Source: Candidatus Zixiibacteriota bacterium (GTDB lineage Bacteria > Zixibacteria > MSB-5A5 > GN15 > FEB-12). Taken from it: DNA of 7,280 bases. Below the pieces are notes generated by a model. It ran no database searches. It worked only from the letters and a program-made list of their open reading frames with translations, and was not told the DNA's origin. Below are positions 6,735 to 7,280 of this stretch, one piece after another; the stretch's first letter is position 1; each line of letters begins with the position of its first letter. The stretch covers positions 1 through 7,280 of the forward strand of contig QNAD01000099.1 in the NCBI GenBank assembly GCA_003641345.1. The letters run 5' to 3'. The position numbers and the translations under genes were made by a program.

Positions 6735-6768
6735 AATCCTCAAGCTTCCACAGCTTGAGGATTTTTTT
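6735..6768 (+). terminator. Rho-independent terminator
   Basis: A perfect 12-bp stem, AATCCTCAAGCT (6735-6746) with AGCTTGAGGATT (6752-6763), encloses a 5-base loop TCCAC and runs into seven T (6762-6768). It lies 15 bases after tRNA-Leu and closes the omp-gap-pgk-tpiA-secG-tRNA unit. No similar hairpin is seen between the genes of that unit. Confidence 0.93.
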
Positions 6769-6948
6769 ATGTTATATACTTATATTAATTGTCTGCCTAA
6801 TATATACACCAAATGGAAAACGACAGAGATTAAGAGCTGTAGTAGGATTCATTCAATAATTTACGTTCTGTATTAGAGCTTGTGCTACTGCTTAATTTTC
6901 TTTAGTTTCTGTCTTTAAAAATAATTTAAACTAAAAAAGGAAATCAAA
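6769..6948. other. Intergenic region with no gene seen; leader of the lipoprotein gene
   Basis: These 180 bases hold no supported coding region or RNA gene. Two symmetric patterns are visible. One is an interrupted inverted repeat, ATTAAG (6829-6834) plus AGTAG (6841-6845) against CTACT (6885-6889) plus CTTAAT (6891-6896). The other is TTTAGTTT (6901-6908) against AAACTAAA (6928-6935), just ahead of the SD of the next gene. No convincing -35/-10 pair was found, although the promoter of the lipoprotein gene must lie here because a strong terminator precedes it. Confidence 0.5.
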
Positions 6949-7280
6949 ATGAGAAAATTTTTAACTCTTACAGTTTTAGCATTGATTGTTTTATTTATAT
7001 CATGTGGCCAAAAAGTATCTCAAGAAAACTATACGGCGGAAGTTTTCACACAGAAATATGAAGCTTCAAAAAATGAAAATGAGATATCAACTTTATGTCA
7101 GGATTTCATGGAAAATGCTGAAGATATTAATATACTAAGAGAAGTACAAAGCCTATGGATTGATATTGACGAAGAAAAGGCAAATGCTTTCTCAAAAAGA
7201 TTAGCCGATTCAAACCCAAATTCCGCAGTTTATCAATATCTATACGGCCGTTCAATAAAATCTCCAGTTGAACAAATTGA
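6949..7280 (+). CDS. Lipoprotein, function unknown, partial (C-terminus off the right edge)
   Basis: The frame is open from an ATG to the window edge (110 codons and 2 bases). AAAGGA (6936-6941) provides an SD 7 bases upstream. The N-terminus MRKF, a hydrophobic core and FISC form a lipoprotein signal with C19 as the lipidated residue; Phe at the -3 position is off the usual Leu, but the rest fits signal peptidase II. The mature part visible here (~90 residues) is soluble, rich in Glu, Asn and Lys, and looks helical. A segment around residues 80-110 (KRLADSNPNSAVYQYLYGRS) is reminiscent of TPR-type helix pairs, so the protein may be a TPR-containing lipoprotein, perhaps with a further domain downstream. 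I do not recognise the family. It is separated from the upstream operon by the terminator. Confidence 0.75.
   Translation, partial: MRKFLTLTVLALIVLFISCGQKVSQENYTAEVFTQKYEASKNENEISTLCQDFMENAEDINILREVQSLWIDIDEEKANAFSKRLADSNPNSAVYQYLYGRSIKSPVEQI

Noticed and set aside
6533..6736. Minus-strand reading frame of 67 codons containing GGTRTRT
   Set aside because: It runs antisense across tRNA-Leu and the end of secG. GGTRTRT-like peptides are a well-known false translation of the reverse strand of tRNA genes.
6638..6768. tRNA gene as an integration (attachment) site for a mobile element
   Set aside because: No repeated copy of the tRNA 3' end and no integrase gene is visible. The tRNA is intact and followed directly by its terminator.

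Overview
The window is AT-rich, with tightly packed genes and strong Shine-Dalgarno (SD) sites. It comes from a Gram-negative-type bacterium: it encodes a signal-peptide-bearing outer-membrane beta-barrel, a lipoprotein and SecG. The mix of genes, two TTG starts and good SD sites would suit a lineage of the FCB superphylum (Ignavibacteria, Zixibacteria, Cloacimonadota or similar). That placement is an inference from gene style, not from a marker phylogeny.

Layout. (1) 1-693, minus strand: the N-terminal 231 codons of a polytopic GT-C-type glycosyltransferase that runs off the left edge. (2) 694-797: a divergent intergenic region with two short inverted repeats. (3) 798-2351, plus: an exported protein with a LolA-like N-terminal domain followed by two retropepsin-like aspartyl-protease repeats, the first with DSG and the second with DLG. 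(4) 2352-2445: a short spacer with sigma70-like promoter elements. (5) 2446-6719, plus: a compact run of omp (beta-barrel), gap, pgk, tpiA, secG and tRNA-Leu(GAG), closed by a textbook intrinsic terminator at 6735-6768. (6) 6769-6948: about 180 bases with no gene seen. (7) 6949-7280, plus: the 5' part of a lipoprotein gene cut by the right edge.

How the genes work together. gap, pgk and tpiA encode three successive lower-glycolysis/gluconeogenesis enzymes: triose-phosphate isomerase, glyceraldehyde-3-phosphate dehydrogenase and phosphoglycerate kinase. All three keep their catalytic residues. They are spaced by 2 to 15 nt with the SecYEG subunit gene secG, so they are very probably cotranscribed. 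The tRNA lies 40 nt after secG and the terminator 15 nt after the tRNA, so the tRNA is probably processed from the end of the same transcript. A secG next to tRNA-Leu(GAG), often with tpiA, is also found in gammaproteobacteria, so this end of the operon looks like an old or recurrent arrangement.

Most of the window is housekeeping. The least ordinary item is the two-repeat aspartyl protease fused to a LolA-like domain. I saw no CRISPR array, insertion sequence, phage gene or defence system.
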